64,000 nucleotides of DNA from Mesorhizobium zhangyense (GCF_011045115.1 NZ_JAAKZG010000005.1:372001-436000); one strand, 5' to 3'. Shown: positions 1 through 8,860, counted from the first letter of the stretch. Made by a program: numbers and translations. Notes: generated by a model not told the origin, from the sequence alone.

Positions 1-1
1 T

Positions 2-802
2 TCAGCGCGCCGTTACCGGCTTCTTCAGCGTCTTGAGCAGGGCGCGATGGATCGTTTCGTTGCCGGCGACAATCGCACCGGTGTCGAACATATCATTGCC
101 GCCATTCTTGTCGGAGACGAAGCCGCCGGCCTCGCGCACCATCAGGATGCCGGCTGCGACGTCCCAGGGCGAGAGCGATTCTTCCCAGAAACCGTCCATG
201 CGGCCTGCCGCGACATAGGCGAGGTCGAGCGCTGCCGAACCCAGGCGGCGGATGCCGGACACTTCGCCCATGACGTTGCGCAACTCGACGAGGTAGTTGC
301 CGTGGTGGCCCCGGCCGAGATGCGGCACGCCGGTGCCGATAACGCAGTCGGTGAGCTTGGTGCGACCGGCGACCCGCAGGCGGCGATCGTTCATGAAGGC
401 GCCGCCGCCGCGCTCGGCGGTGTAGAGTTCGTCCATTGCCGGGTTGTAGATGACGCCGGCGACGATCTGGCCCTGACGCTCCAGTGCGATCGAGATCGAG
501 AAGATCGGGATGCCGTGCAGGAAGTTTGTGGTGCCGTCGAGCGGATCGACGATCCAGCGGTGCTGGTCGTCCTCGCCTGCCACCACGCCACGCTCTTCCA
601 TCAGGAAAGCGTAACCCGGCCGCCCCTTGGCCAGCTCGGCATGGATGATCTCTTCGGCCTTGCGATCGGCCTGCGAGACATAGTCGCCGGGGCCTTTCAT
701 AGAGACCTGAAGGTTCTGCACTTCGCCGAAGTCGCGCGACAGCGAGCGGCCGGCCTTCATAGCGGCCTGGACCATGACATTGAGGATCGCCGAACGCGCC
801 AT
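2..802 (-). CDS. suhB: Inositol monophosphatase family protein (SuhB-type)
   Basis: A 266-residue Mg-dependent phosphatase of the inositol monophosphatase fold; family members hydrolyse myo-inositol phosphates and, in some bacteria, bind ribosome or RNA polymerase factors. The metal-binding signature is intact: an EER acidic pair near residues 69-71, IVDPLDGTT near 84-92 and a C-terminal WDVAAG near 213. Length is normal for SuhB. The stop codon lies at the very edge of the window, so the gene is complete. It sits 23 bases downstream of efp on the same strand, so the two may be cotranscribed. The true substrate cannot be told from sequence. Confidence 0.93.
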   Translation of the reverse strand: MARSAILNVMVQAAMKAGRSLSRDFGEVQNLQVSMKGPGDYVSQADRKAEEIIHAELAKGRPGYAFLMEERGVVAGEDDQHRWIVDPLDGTTNFLHGIPIFSISIALERQGQIVAGVIYNPAMDELYTAERGGGAFMNDRRLRVAGRTKLTDCVIGTGVPHLGRGHHGNYLVELRNVMGEVSGIRRLGSAALDLAYVAAGRMDGFWEESLSPWDVAAGILMVREAGGFVSDKNGGNDMFDTGAIVAGNETIHRALLKTLKKPVTAR

Positions 803-825
803 TTACTAGACTCCGAACGCTGCGC

Positions 826-1392
826 TTAGTCGGCGCGGCGGATGTAGGTGATTTCGTTGGTGTCGACGACGATGCGTTCGCCCGAAGCAATGAAAGGCGG
901 AACCAGAACGCGCACGCCGTTTTCCAGCACTGCCGGCTTGTAGGACGATGCGGCCGTCTGGCCCTTCACCACCGGGTCAGCCTCGGTGATCGTCAGCGTC
1001 ACCTGGTCGGGCAGCGCGATGCCGATGGGACGTTCGTCGTAAAGCTCGACAGTCACCATCATGCCGTCCTGCAGGAAGGCTGCGCGATCGCCCACGAAGT
1101 CCTTCAGGAGTTCGAGCTGCTCGTAGCTCTGGGTGTCCATGAACACCAGAGCATCGCCCTGTTCGTAGAGGAACGAGAAGTCCTTCTGTTCCAGCCGCAC
1201 TTTTTCGACCGTCTCGGCCGAACGGAAGCGCTCGTTGAGCTTGGTGCCGTTGATGAGGTTCTTCAGTTCAACCTGGTTGTAGGCGCCGCCCTTGCCGGGC
1301 TTGACGTGGTTGGTCCTGACCGCCACCCAGAGGCCGCCATCGTGTTCGATGACATTGCCGGGACGGATTTCGTTGCCGTTGATCTTGGCCAT
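826..1392 (-). CDS. efp: Translation elongation factor P
   Basis: A 188-residue EF-P, which enters the ribosomal E site and relieves stalling at polyproline stretches. The N-terminal KOW-like domain carries the loop KPGKGGA with Lys34, the position that EpmA beta-lysylates in proteobacteria. The two OB-fold domains follow at normal length. The open frame runs 27 codons further upstream, but that part is not conserved-looking; the ATG at 1392 (product [12 protein letters not shown]) matches family N-termini. It is followed directly by the suhB-type gene. No epmA or epmB gene is in this window. Confidence 0.97.
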   Translation of the reverse strand: MAKINGNEIRPGNVIEHDGGLWVAVRTNHVKPGKGGAYNQVELKNLINGTKLNERFRSAETVEKVRLEQKDFSFLYEQGDALVFMDTQSYEQLELLKDFVGDRAAFLQDGMMVTVELYDERPIGIALPDQVTLTITEADPVVKGQTAASSYKPAVLENGVRVLVPPFIASGERIVVDTNEITYIRRAD

Positions 1393-1519
1393 TGTTGTAA
1401 AGTTCCGGAGAGGTTTATCCGTCTGGTCGACGGTTTCGGCGCTTCCAAGACCACAATTTGCGTGGAGAGGCAAGAGAGAGGCCTGAAAACGCGGTGTTTA
1501 CGGCCTGAAACCACCCATG

Positions 1520-2611
1520 TCAGCGCAAACGGTTAGCCCGCTGCAGCGCCGTTTTCATTTCGTCGTCGGTCAGGCCGTCGAGAAAATCCTCCATCGCCGC
1601 ATCCCTCAAGCCGGCGCGGCGAGCGAGCATGTACCATGCGGCGGCGCTGATGGAATCGGGATCGGTGCCAAGGCCCTGCATATAGAGTTTGGCGAGGCGG
1701 TTCTGTGCGGCGACGTTGCCGTCAAGGGCTGCGATCCGCATCCAGTTGAAACCGGCCTTGCGGTCGCGGTCGCCGCCGCGCCCGTCCATCAGCCATGTGC
1801 CGAGATCGAGCTGGGCGGTATCGTAACCCTGGATGGCGGCGCGCAGCAGCCAGCGCCGCGCTTCGACGTCGTCGTGTTTCTTGCCGCCGACGCCGTTGGC
1901 GAAGATCTGCGACATCGCATATTGCGCATCGGCCAGTCCGGCGTCAGCGGCGCGCTGGTAATAGACGACAGCGTCGTCCATCCCCTTGCCTTCGGATTCG
2001 CGCCCGACCAGCATCTGCGCGAAGTTGAACTGGGCAAGCCGGTTGCCGGCTTCGGCGGCCGATTGCATCAGCGCGTAGGCGGCCTGCGCATCCTTTTTGA
2101 CGAAATCGCCATCGAGCAGCATCAGGGCATATTGGAACTGCGCTTCGGGGATGCCCTGCTCGGCGGCCAGCGCGTACCATTTGGACGCTTCCTTGTCGTT
2201 GCGCGGGACGCCGAGCCCGCGCGACAGGATTTCGGCAACCAGCGTCTGCGCGGCGGCATCGCCGGCCGTGGCGCGCGGCAGGGCCAGATTGTAGGCTGTC
2301 ATGTAGAGGCCGCGCTGGAACGCCCCGTAGGCCGGGTCGGTTTTCGCGCCGCCGAAGCGATCCAGATCAGGCTCGCCGCCATTGCCCTTGCCGCCGCCGA
2401 AACGCTGCGGGTCGACAATGTCGGTGGGTGCCGGCAGGCGCTTCATTTCGGTGGGCGCCGGCGTCGTCGTCGGTAGGGGTTTCGGCTCGGTTGGCGTCGT
2501 CTTCGGGTCGTCCACGGCAAGTGCTGCCGCCGGCGTCAGGCATAAGGCCAGCGTCAGGCCAAGGATGGCGCGGGAAGTCTTCTGGCCCCTCACGGTTCGC
2601 CCACTCCTCAA
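1520..2611 (-). CDS. Exported Sel1-like repeat protein
   Basis: 363 residues. The N-terminus has a basic stretch, a hydrophobic core and AAALA near residue 32, so it is probably exported. A Pro/Thr-rich linker (about 35-65) follows, then roughly five or six Sel1-type alpha-helical repeats from about residue 105 to 345, seen as recurring A..G...AQ..LA..Y..G.G and AA..WY..AA units. Such repeats act as protein-binding scaffolds, often in periplasmic signalling. The start codon overlaps the stop of the upstream ThiE-like gene by four bases (ATGA), implying translational coupling. Partner and role are unknown. Confidence 0.85.
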   Translation of the reverse strand: MRSGRTVRGQKTSRAILGLTLALCLTPAAALAVDDPKTTPTEPKPLPTTTPAPTEMKRLPAPTDIVDPQRFGGGKGNGGEPDLDRFGGAKTDPAYGAFQRGLYMTAYNLALPRATAGDAAAQTLVAEILSRGLGVPRNDKEASKWYALAAEQGIPEAQFQYALMLLDGDFVKKDAQAAYALMQSAAEAGNRLAQFNFAQMLVGRESEGKGMDDAVVYYQRAADAGLADAQYAMSQIFANGVGGKKHDDVEARRWLLRAAIQGYDTAQLDLGTWLMDGRGGDRDRKAGFNWMRIAALDGNVAAQNRLAKLYMQGLGTDPDSISAAAWYMLARRAGLRDAAMEDFLDGLTDDEMKTALQRANRLR

Positions 2612-3276
2612 TTACCCGCCGACGAGAAACTCGGCGCGGTTTCGTCAAGGATGGCATTGGCGCGGGCGATCGCATCCCTGGGGTCTACGCCTTCGCCGAA
2701 TACTGCGCTCGACAGCGCGACAAATTCGGCCCCGGTGGCAGCGACCGCCTCGACGGAAGCGACGTCGGAGCCGGCCAAGACGATGCAGGGGATCTCGATC
2801 ACCTCCGCCCACCATTGGCCGAGCGACAGGTTGCGGTTGTGCGGTTCGGGTTTGTTGTCGTAGCCGAAGCGGCCGAAGAAGATATAGTCGGGACGTAGTT
2901 CGCCAAGCTCGAGCGCGTCGTCGCGCGTCTTGGCGCCGCCGGCGCCGACCATCATTTTCTGCTGGTAGTGCTCGATCGCTTCCTCAAGCTCTGCCTTCTT
3001 CGTTTCGAGATGAAGGCCGTCCGCCCCGACGCGGCCGGCGGCGCGGGTGTCATCGGCGATGATCGCCGCGATGCCGGCTTCCTGGGCGACCGGCACGACC
3101 TTTTCGGCAAAGGCCTGGAAAGAGGCCTCGTCGAGATCATAGGGCGGCAGGATGATCGAGGCGATGTCGCCCCCGGCAATCGCCTGGCGTAGCCGCTCGA
3201 CGAAGTGGTCCGGTTTCTCGCCCGACGGGGCGATCAGCACGATGCGGCAGCGATTGGGTGAGGATGCTTCGGTCAT
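2608..3276 (-). CDS. ThiE-like (thiamine phosphate synthase family) protein
   Basis: 222 residues with a TIM-barrel pattern related to ThiE/TenI, the family that joins hydroxymethylpyrimidine diphosphate and thiazole phosphate to make thiamine phosphate. Recognisable parts are DDTRAAGRVGADGLHL near the middle and a C-terminal AxTGAEFVALSSAVF. The usual GPVFxTxTK substrate loop is replaced by FFGRFGYDNKPEP, and no other thi gene is nearby, so catalytic identity is unsure. The upstream frame is longer, but the ATG at 3276 gives the family-like N-terminus. It overlaps the Sel1-repeat gene by four bases. Confidence 0.7.
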   Translation of the reverse strand: MTEASSPNRCRIVLIAPSGEKPDHFVERLRQAIAGGDIASIILPPYDLDEASFQAFAEKVVPVAQEAGIAAIIADDTRAAGRVGADGLHLETKKAELEEAIEHYQQKMMVGAGGAKTRDDALELGELRPDYIFFGRFGYDNKPEPHNRNLSLGQWWAEVIEIPCIVLAGSDVASVEAVAATGAEFVALSSAVFGEGVDPRDAIARANAILDETAPSFSSAGN

Positions 3277-3371
3277 TGTCGTCTTTCCAGAATGCCAGAC
3301 CCCATGCAGGGTGATCATGGTTGCATTTGGGCATAGAGGAAGACGGGCTGCTTGAACAGTCGCGAGGCTAG

Positions 3372-3406
3372 AGCGAGATGGCGTCTCCTTGAGCCGCCAT
3401 CTCGCT
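3372..3406. repeat. 12-bp inverted repeat followed by a T-rich run
   Basis: agcgagatggcg (3372-3383) is perfectly complementary to cgccatctcgct (3395-3406), and tttgtttt follows. It looks like an intrinsic terminator on the plus strand, but no plus-strand gene lies upstream. It sits in the leader of the TauE/SafE gene, next to a second palindrome, so it may be an attenuator or part of a composite intergenic repeat. Confidence 0.55.
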
Positions 3407-3415
3407 TTTGTTTTG

Positions 3416-3462
3416 AAGCATGATCTTGTCCGAAAAGTCTGCAACTTTTCGGGATCATGCTT
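3416..3462. repeat. Intergenic palindrome of Mesorhizobium type
   Basis: Arms aagcatgatc (3416-3425) and gatcatgctt (3453-3462) are perfect inverted repeats. Inner arms ccgaaaagt (3430-3438) and acttttcgg (3444-3452) extend the hairpin around a short loop. From memory, palindromes pairing GCATGATC with CCGAAAA are a common dispersed intergenic element in Mesorhizobium. No second full copy was noticed in this window. Confidence 0.6.
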
Positions 3463-3523
3463 TGATCGATCTCGCCAAGACGAAAGAACCGGGTTATTTC
3501 ATCGGGCGAAAGGCTTCCCTCCC

Positions 3524-4300
3524 ATGAATGCGCTGCTTCTCGATCCGTGGTTCTACGCGGCTGCTCTGCCTGCCGTGTTTCTCGTCGGCCTGTCCAAGGG
3601 CGGGTTCGGCGGTGCCGTTGGCTTCGTCGGCGTGCCGCTGATGGCGCTGGTGATGCCACCGGTGCAGGCAGCCGCAATCCTGCTGCCCATCCTGGTGCTG
3701 ATGGACATGGTATCGCTGTGGACATGGCGCGGCGTGTTCGACAAGCAGACGCTTTTCTACATGATGCCCGGAGCGCTGATCGGCATCGGCATCGGATGGC
3801 TGACGGCCGCGGTGGTGACGGCAGACATGGTGCGCTTCATCGTCGGCGCGGTTGCTATCGTCTTCGTCTCGCGCTGGGCCTGGCAGCAATTTCGCCTTGG
3901 CGCCGAGTATTCGGCGGCACCCAATCGCGTGGTAGGCGGTTTCTGGGGCACGGTTTCGGGCTTCACCAGCTTCGTCGCCCATGTCGGCGGACCACCCTTC
4001 CAGGTTTATACGTTGCCGCTGAAGCTCGACCCGAAAGTGCTGTCGGGCACTGCCGCGATATTCTTTGCCATCACCAATGCGGTGAAGCTCATTCCCTACT
4101 TCGCTCTCGGGCAGTTCGACACGACGAACCTGACTGCCTCGGCAGCGCTGATGCCGCTTGCGCCGCTATCAACTCTTGCCGGCGCCTGGCTGGTGAGACG
4201 GATGCGGCCGGAGCTCTTCTATCCCTTTACCTACGCGACGGTGGCGCTGATCGCGGTAAAACTGATCTGGGATGGCGGGGCGCAATTGTTGCAGCCTTAA
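3524..4300 (+). CDS. Sulfite exporter TauE/SafE family membrane protein
   Basis: 258 residues, almost entirely hydrophobic, with about seven or eight predicted membrane helices. It has the family's N-terminal half signature, FLVGLSKGGFGG near residue 20, and a second repeat half around GFTSFVAHVGGPP near 150. Members export sulfite, sulfoacetate or other organic anions across the inner membrane. The frame is open upstream to 3389 through the palindromic repeats; the ATG at 3524 is chosen because it begins the hydrophobic domain. Monocistronic by context; the substrate cannot be assigned. Confidence 0.88.
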   Translation: MNALLLDPWFYAAALPAVFLVGLSKGGFGGAVGFVGVPLMALVMPPVQAAAILLPILVLMDMVSLWTWRGVFDKQTLFYMMPGALIGIGIGWLTAAVVTADMVRFIVGAVAIVFVSRWAWQQFRLGAEYSAAPNRVVGGFWGTVSGFTSFVAHVGGPPFQVYTLPLKLDPKVLSGTAAIFFAITNAVKLIPYFALGQFDTTNLTASAALMPLAPLSTLAGAWLVRRMRPELFYPFTYATVALIAVKLIWDGGAQLLQP

Positions 4301-4434
4301 AACATTTTTTGACGGGAACCCGTCGAACCTTGCCTTCATTTGTGCATTTCCACGTCATAGCAACAGGTTCGAACTGGCATGCGTTGCGCTCTGGGCGCCA
4401 GGCTGTCGTAAACCTGTAATACGCAACGAGTTTT

Positions 4435-5637
4435 ATGGCGGCCATGACGAATATCGCATCAAATCAACGGGATACCCGCATCGACGTGTTTCGGGCGCTG
4501 GCCCTGCTCACGATCTTCATCAACCATGTGCCGGGCACCATCTACGAGTTCGCTACCCATAAGAACTTCGGCTTTTCGGATTCGGCCGAGGCTTTCGTGC
4601 TGATTTCGGGCATCGCCGTCGGGCTAGCCTACGGGACGAAATTCAAGCCGGGCAACCGGCTTCTGATCGCGCTGAAAGCGTGGCGGCGGGCCGGTGTGCT
4701 CTATGTCTCGCACATCATGACGACGGTGGCGACGCTGGCGATCTTTTCGGGTGCAGCACTCCATTTCGCGCGGCCGGACCTGCTCAAGCTGATCAACATC
4801 CAGATGATCATCGAGGACACGCCAGAAGCGCTTGTCGGCATCGCCACGCTCAGCCATCAGGTTGGCTACAACAACATATTGTCGATGTATGCCATCGTAC
4901 TCCTGATGATGCCGCTGTTCCTGCTTCTCGGGAATATCAGCCTGCTTCTGATGGTCTGCGTTTCAGGTGCCCTCTGGCTCGTGGCGGGCGTCTACCAGAT
5001 CGCGCCCGGCAACTTCCCCGGCGACGGCCTGTGGTTCCTCAACCCGCTGTCGTGGCAGTTCCTGTTCGTCATCGGCATCGCCGCGACGATGCATGTGAAG
5101 CGCGGCGGCGAGATCCGCTTCAGCCCGTGGCTGGCCGGCATCGCCGCGTCCTACGTGCTTTTGTCGCTGGCCTGGGTGCGGGTGCCGTTCTGGGGTGTCG
5201 ATACCTCGCTCGGCCTGCCGATGGTGCTGACCGGTTTCGACAAGACCTTCCTGTCGTTGTCGCGGCTCGCCCATGTCCTGTCGCTCGCCTATTTGATCAC
5301 CGTCATCCCCGCACTTTCCAACCTGGCGCGCACGCGGGCCGACCACCCGCTGGCCATTCTCGGGAAGCATTCGCTGCCGGTGTTCATTGCCGGCACGCTG
5401 CTGGCAATGGTGGCGCAGGTGATGAAGATGGTCAGCCCCGGCGGCCTGTTCTACGACACGGTGCTGATCTCGACCGGCATCGCCCTGCAGTTCGGCTTCG
5501 CCTATTATCTCGAATGGCTGCCGAAGATCGGCTGGGGCGGCAAGCCCGCCGCGCAGTCCTCGAAGACCGCTGTCACGCAGCGGCCGATGGGCGGAAAGGC
5601 ACCTGCGATGACGGCGACGCGCTTTCCGGATCGGTAA
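4435..5637 (+). CDS. opgC: OpgC-like acyltransferase membrane protein
   Basis: 400 residues, an integral membrane protein with about ten helices. The start matches the OpgC family: RIDVFRALALLTIFINHVPG near residues 15-34, followed by a SDSAEAFVLISG segment. OpgC proteins transfer succinyl groups to osmoregulated periplasmic glucans; in rhizobia the substrates are cyclic beta-glucans. A tail of about 40 polar residues follows the last helix. A second ATG nine bases in (4444) is a possible start. It stands alone, with no glucan synthase genes in the window, so the substrate is inferred from family only. Confidence 0.82.
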   Translation: MAAMTNIASNQRDTRIDVFRALALLTIFINHVPGTIYEFATHKNFGFSDSAEAFVLISGIAVGLAYGTKFKPGNRLLIALKAWRRAGVLYVSHIMTTVATLAIFSGAALHFARPDLLKLINIQMIIEDTPEALVGIATLSHQVGYNNILSMYAIVLLMMPLFLLLGNISLLLMVCVSGALWLVAGVYQIAPGNFPGDGLWFLNPLSWQFLFVIGIAATMHVKRGGEIRFSPWLAGIAASYVLLSLAWVRVPFWGVDTSLGLPMVLTGFDKTFLSLSRLAHVLSLAYLITVIPALSNLARTRADHPLAILGKHSLPVFIAGTLLAMVAQVMKMVSPGGLFYDTVLISTGIALQFGFAYYLEWLPKIGWGGKPAAQSSKTAVTQRPMGGKAPAMTATRFPDR

Positions 5638-5778
5638 GACAGCAAAAGAAATCCCTTCCGGCCCGCGGGGAGGGATTGGCGTTCTCCACTTTGACCAAAA
5701 GCACTGCCGAAACCATGTTCCCACCGCGCGGGGTCATGGTCTAATGTCCGCCCGAATTCGTCGCCTTCGGGAGGTATC

Positions 5779-7419
5779 GTGGCAAGCATTTATGACAGCG
5801 GTCTGGACCGCAACCCCGCCAACCATCAGCCGCTGACGCCGCTGACCTATCTGGAGCGGGCGGCTGCCACATACCCAAATCACGTAGCGATCATTCATGG
5901 CGACCAGCGCGTCACCTATCGCGATTTCTGGCGCCGTTCGCGCCAGCTGGCTTCGGCGCTCGCTGGCCAGGGCATCGGCAAGGGCGACACGGTAACGGTG
6001 ATGCTTTCCAATACACCGCCGATGCTGGAGGCGCATTTCGGCGTACCGATGACGAAGGCCGTCCTTCACTCGCTGAACACACGGCTCGACGCCGCCGTCC
6101 TCGCCTTCCAGCTCGACCATGCCGAGAGCCGCATCGTCATCGTCGACCGCGAATTTTCAGGCGTCATGAAGGAGGCGCTGGCACTGGCCAAGGTGAAGCC
6201 GCTGGTGATCGATTATGACGACCCGGACTATGCCGCGGATGCGCCCTACCCGAAGGGCGAGCGCATCGGCACGCTGGATTATGAGGATTTCGTCGCGTCG
6301 GGCGATCCCGATTTTTCGTGGTCGATGCCAGACGACGAATGGGATTCGATAGCGCTCAACTACACCTCCGGTACGACCGGTAATCCCAAAGGCGTCGTCT
6401 ATCATCACCGGGGCGCTGCTTTGATGGCCTATGCCAACACCATTCATGCCGGCATGGGCAAGCACGCCGTCTATCTCTGGACGCTGCCGATGTTCCATTG
6501 CAACGGCTGGTGCTTTCCCTGGACGGTTGCCGTGCAGGCCGGCACCCATGTCTGCCTGCGCTGGGTGCGGCCAGGTGCGATATATGACGCCATCGCCGAT
6601 CATGGCGTGACGCATCTGTGCGGCGCGCCGATCGTCATGTCGGCGCTGATCAACGCCAAGGACGAGGAGAAGCGCGAGTTTCCGCAGGTTGTTACCTTCA
6701 ACACGGCTGCCGCTCCGCCGCCCGAGGCAGTGCTTTCGGGCATGGCCGAGGCCGGCTTTGCCGTGAACCATCTTTACGGCCTGACCGAGACCTATGGCCC
6801 GGCGGTGGTCAACGAATGGCACGGTGAATGGGATGCACTGCCTGCAGCAGAGCGCTCGGCGAAGAAGGCGCGGCAGGGCGTGCGCTATGCCGCGCTCGAG
6901 GGACTGACCGTGATGGACCCGCAGACCATGGTCGAGACGCCGCGTGACGGCGAGACCATCGGCGAGGTCATGTTCCGCGGCAACATCGTCATGAAGGGCT
7001 ATCTGAAGAACCGACCTGCCACCGACGAGGCGTTCGCCGGCGGCTGGTTCCATTCCGGCGACCTCGGAGTCATGCACCCGGACGGCTACATCCAGCTCAA
7101 GGATCGCTCCAAGGACATCATCATCTCGGGCGGCGAAAACATTTCTTCCATCGAGGTCGAGGATGCGCTCTACAAGCACCCGGCGGTGGCTTTCTGCGGC
7201 GTCGTTGCCAAGGCCGACGACAAATGGGGCGAGACGCCCGTCGCCTATGTTGAGCTCAAGGCGGGCAAGGAAGCGACAGAAGCCGAACTCCTCGAGCATT
7301 GCCGCAAGCTTCTGGCGCGGTTCAAGATGCCCAAGACAGTGATCTTCGCCGAAATCCCGAAGACCTCGACGGGCAAGATCCAGAAATTCCGGCTGCGGGA
7401 GCTGGCGAAGGAACTCTGA
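5779..7419 (+). CDS. AMP-forming acyl-CoA synthetase
   Basis: 546 residues with the full ANL-superfamily layout. The P-loop-like TSGTTGNPKG lies near 196-205, LYGLTETYGP in the middle, WFHSGDLG near 425, and KTSTGKIQKFRLR at the C-terminus with the catalytic lysine. It activates a carboxylic acid as an acyl-AMP and then forms the acyl-CoA thioester. The N-terminus (NPANHQPLTPLTYLERAA) resembles a medium-chain and methylmercaptopropionyl-CoA ligase-like subgroup, but the substrate cannot be settled by eye. The start at 5779 is preceded by a GGAGG-like site. No neighbouring beta-oxidation gene gives context. Confidence 0.9.
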   Translation: MASIYDSGLDRNPANHQPLTPLTYLERAAATYPNHVAIIHGDQRVTYRDFWRRSRQLASALAGQGIGKGDTVTVMLSNTPPMLEAHFGVPMTKAVLHSLNTRLDAAVLAFQLDHAESRIVIVDREFSGVMKEALALAKVKPLVIDYDDPDYAADAPYPKGERIGTLDYEDFVASGDPDFSWSMPDDEWDSIALNYTSGTTGNPKGVVYHHRGAALMAYANTIHAGMGKHAVYLWTLPMFHCNGWCFPWTVAVQAGTHVCLRWVRPGAIYDAIADHGVTHLCGAPIVMSALINAKDEEKREFPQVVTFNTAAAPPPEAVLSGMAEAGFAVNHLYGLTETYGPAVVNEWHGEWDALPAAERSAKKARQGVRYAALEGLTVMDPQTMVETPRDGETIGEVMFRGNIVMKGYLKNRPATDEAFAGGWFHSGDLGVMHPDGYIQLKDRSKDIIISGGENISSIEVEDALYKHPAVAFCGVVAKADDKWGETPVAYVELKAGKEATEAELLEHCRKLLARFKMPKTVIFAEIPKTSTGKIQKFRLRELAKEL

Positions 7420-7570
7420 CGCAGCCGCGACGGTTCAGGGCCGGACACCCTTTTGGCTGACTGTCTGGCTTTTTGCGCGCGTGCTAATATTTCGCCCCGC
7501 CGGGGGACAGGCGTTCTCCGGGCAATCAACCCATTCCCGCTTCGGGAAAAGGCAAATTGAGGGGACCGAA

Positions 7571-7984
7571 ATGCAAGGCGTTGCACGCAATTTCTTCACC
7601 TTGGCGATCATCTACGCAATCTGCGGGATGATGCTCGGGCTGTCGATGGCGATGAGCCAGGATCACACCGAAATGCCGACACACGCGCATATCATGGTGG
7701 CGGGCTGGCTGATGTCGGCCGTCTTCGCCTTCTTCTATCATCTGTTTCCGGCGGCGCGTGCATCGCGGCTGGCCGTGGTGCACTTCTGGCTGACGGCTTT
7801 GAGCGGCATTGGCCTTGTCGTCGGACTTTATTTCCTGCTTGCCGGACATGAGGCGATCGAGCCCTTCGTCGCGGTCAGTTCTATTGGCTTCTTCCTCGGC
7901 ATGCTGCTGTTTGCATGGATTGCCCTTCCGGTGATCTACGGATCGCGGCCGGCTCGCGAAAATGTGCCCTTATGGGACAGATAA
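7571..7984 (+). CDS. Small four-helix membrane protein, haem-copper oxidase subunit I-like
   Basis: 137 residues with about four hydrophobic segments. The stretch THAHIMVAGWLMSAVFAF, followed by YHLFP, resembles the histidine-bearing helix of cbb3-type cytochrome oxidase subunit I and NnrS-like proteins, but the protein is far too short to be an oxidase subunit. Function unknown; a haem- or redox-related membrane role is only a guess. The frame extends 30 codons upstream; the ATG at 7571 is preceded by a GAGGGGACC ribosome-binding site. A candidate small RNA follows in the next intergenic region. Confidence 0.75.
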   Translation: MQGVARNFFTLAIIYAICGMMLGLSMAMSQDHTEMPTHAHIMVAGWLMSAVFAFFYHLFPAARASRLAVVHFWLTALSGIGLVVGLYFLLAGHEAIEPFVAVSSIGFFLGMLLFAWIALPVIYGSRPARENVPLWDR

Positions 7985-8045
7985 GGCCGCTATCTCGAAA
8001 AATATCGAGTCGGTTAACCGGTCATTAAGCTTTACGGGCGTTTAC

Positions 8046-8149
8046 TATGTTCATCCAGTTTACCTGGATTCTTACCGAGTGGCTGGAGCCACTTCGTTTG
8101 ACGCCTCCCTGTTAACTTCTGAGAGCCGCTTTCCGCGGCTCTTTTTTTT
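8046..8149 (+). ncRNA. Candidate trans-acting small RNA (alpha-r8/mmgR-like)
   Basis: The 338-base gap between two plus-strand genes holds three hairpins in a row: atccag/ctggat (8054-8070), agtggct/agccact (about 8079-8094), and a strong terminator agagccgc/gcggctct (8122-8142) followed by eight T. The single-stranded linker before the terminator carries CCTCCCTGTTAACTT, close to the CCUCCCU linker I recall from the rhizobial alpha-r8 family (mmgR). A TACTAT at 8043-8048 could be the -10 box and a perfect CGGTTAACCG palindrome sits at 8011-8020. Exact ends and family membership are inferred. Confidence 0.55.
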
Positions 8150-8322
8150 GCCCGTTCTTATCCAGGCGTCCACGCTTTTGTCATATTAACCTTTTGTTAA
8201 ACATGTGCTTGCGTTCGCGCGGGCGCGGGCGCATTTTCCACAGCCAATGAGGATGGGGCACGCGACCTGGGGCAGCCTGTTGTGGCACCAGTGCGCGGCA
8301 AGAGCGTGAGTACAGAGGCGTA

Positions 8323-8859
8323 ATGATGATCGAGCCTTCCAAAGAAAGCGGCAATACAATAAAATTGGCGGAGCGGCGGGTTTTCTCGCACTCCTTCAAG
8401 CCGCTTTACGACGAAGGCATGGGCCTGGTCGAACAGACTGCCGAATATCTCGACGGCAAGGGCCGCGCTGAGGCCAAGAAGCTGTCGCGGCTGGCCGCCA
8501 CGCTCTATGCCGCCGAATCGATGCGCCTGACGACCCGGCTGATGCAGGTCGCATCCTGGCTGCTGCTGCAGCGCGCCGCCAATTCCGGCGAGATGACCCG
8601 CGATCAGGTCGCGTCGGAAAAATCCAAGGTGCGGCTGGATACGGCCTCGGCCCGGGAAGACGCAGCCGGCTGGAGCGAACTGCCCGCCGCCTTTCTCGAT
8701 CTGGTCAACCGTTCGCTCAGCTTGCAGGCATTGGTGCGCCGCATGGATGACGAGATCTACGGCGAACGCACCGAGCTTTCCACGGCAGCTTCGATGCGCC
8801 GGACCAATCCCGTCTCCGACCAGATCAGCCTTTTGAACACGGCCTTCGCCCGCGGCTGA
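8323..8859 (+). CDS. rcdA: RcdA-like regulator of CtrA degradation (DUF1465)
   Basis: 178 residues, mostly helical, matching the DUF1465 family: an N-terminal RVFSHSFKPLYDEGMGLVE, a central AESMRLTTRLMQVASWLLLQ, and a C-terminal LPAAFLDLVNRSLSLQ. In Caulobacter, RcdA is an adaptor that, with CpdR and PopA, delivers the master regulator CtrA to ClpXP. Length agrees with the family. It starts at a double ATG (8323/8326). It lies between the candidate small RNA and ruvC on the same strand. The cell-cycle role is inferred from the family. Confidence 0.8.
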   Translation: MMIEPSKESGNTIKLAERRVFSHSFKPLYDEGMGLVEQTAEYLDGKGRAEAKKLSRLAATLYAAESMRLTTRLMQVASWLLLQRAANSGEMTRDQVASEKSKVRLDTASAREDAAGWSELPAAFLDLVNRSLSLQALVRRMDDEIYGERTELSTAASMRRTNPVSDQISLLNTAFARG

Positions 8860-8860
8860 A

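Noticed and set aside
47-829. Plus-strand open frame opposite the suhB-type gene
   Set aside because: It mirrors a clear phosphatase gene; high GC gives long antisense frames, and its protein has no recognisable domain.
7962-8189. Short plus-strand frame covering the small-RNA hairpins
   Set aside because: No ribosome-binding site, overlaps the end of the previous gene, and runs through a terminator hairpin; the structure fits RNA better.
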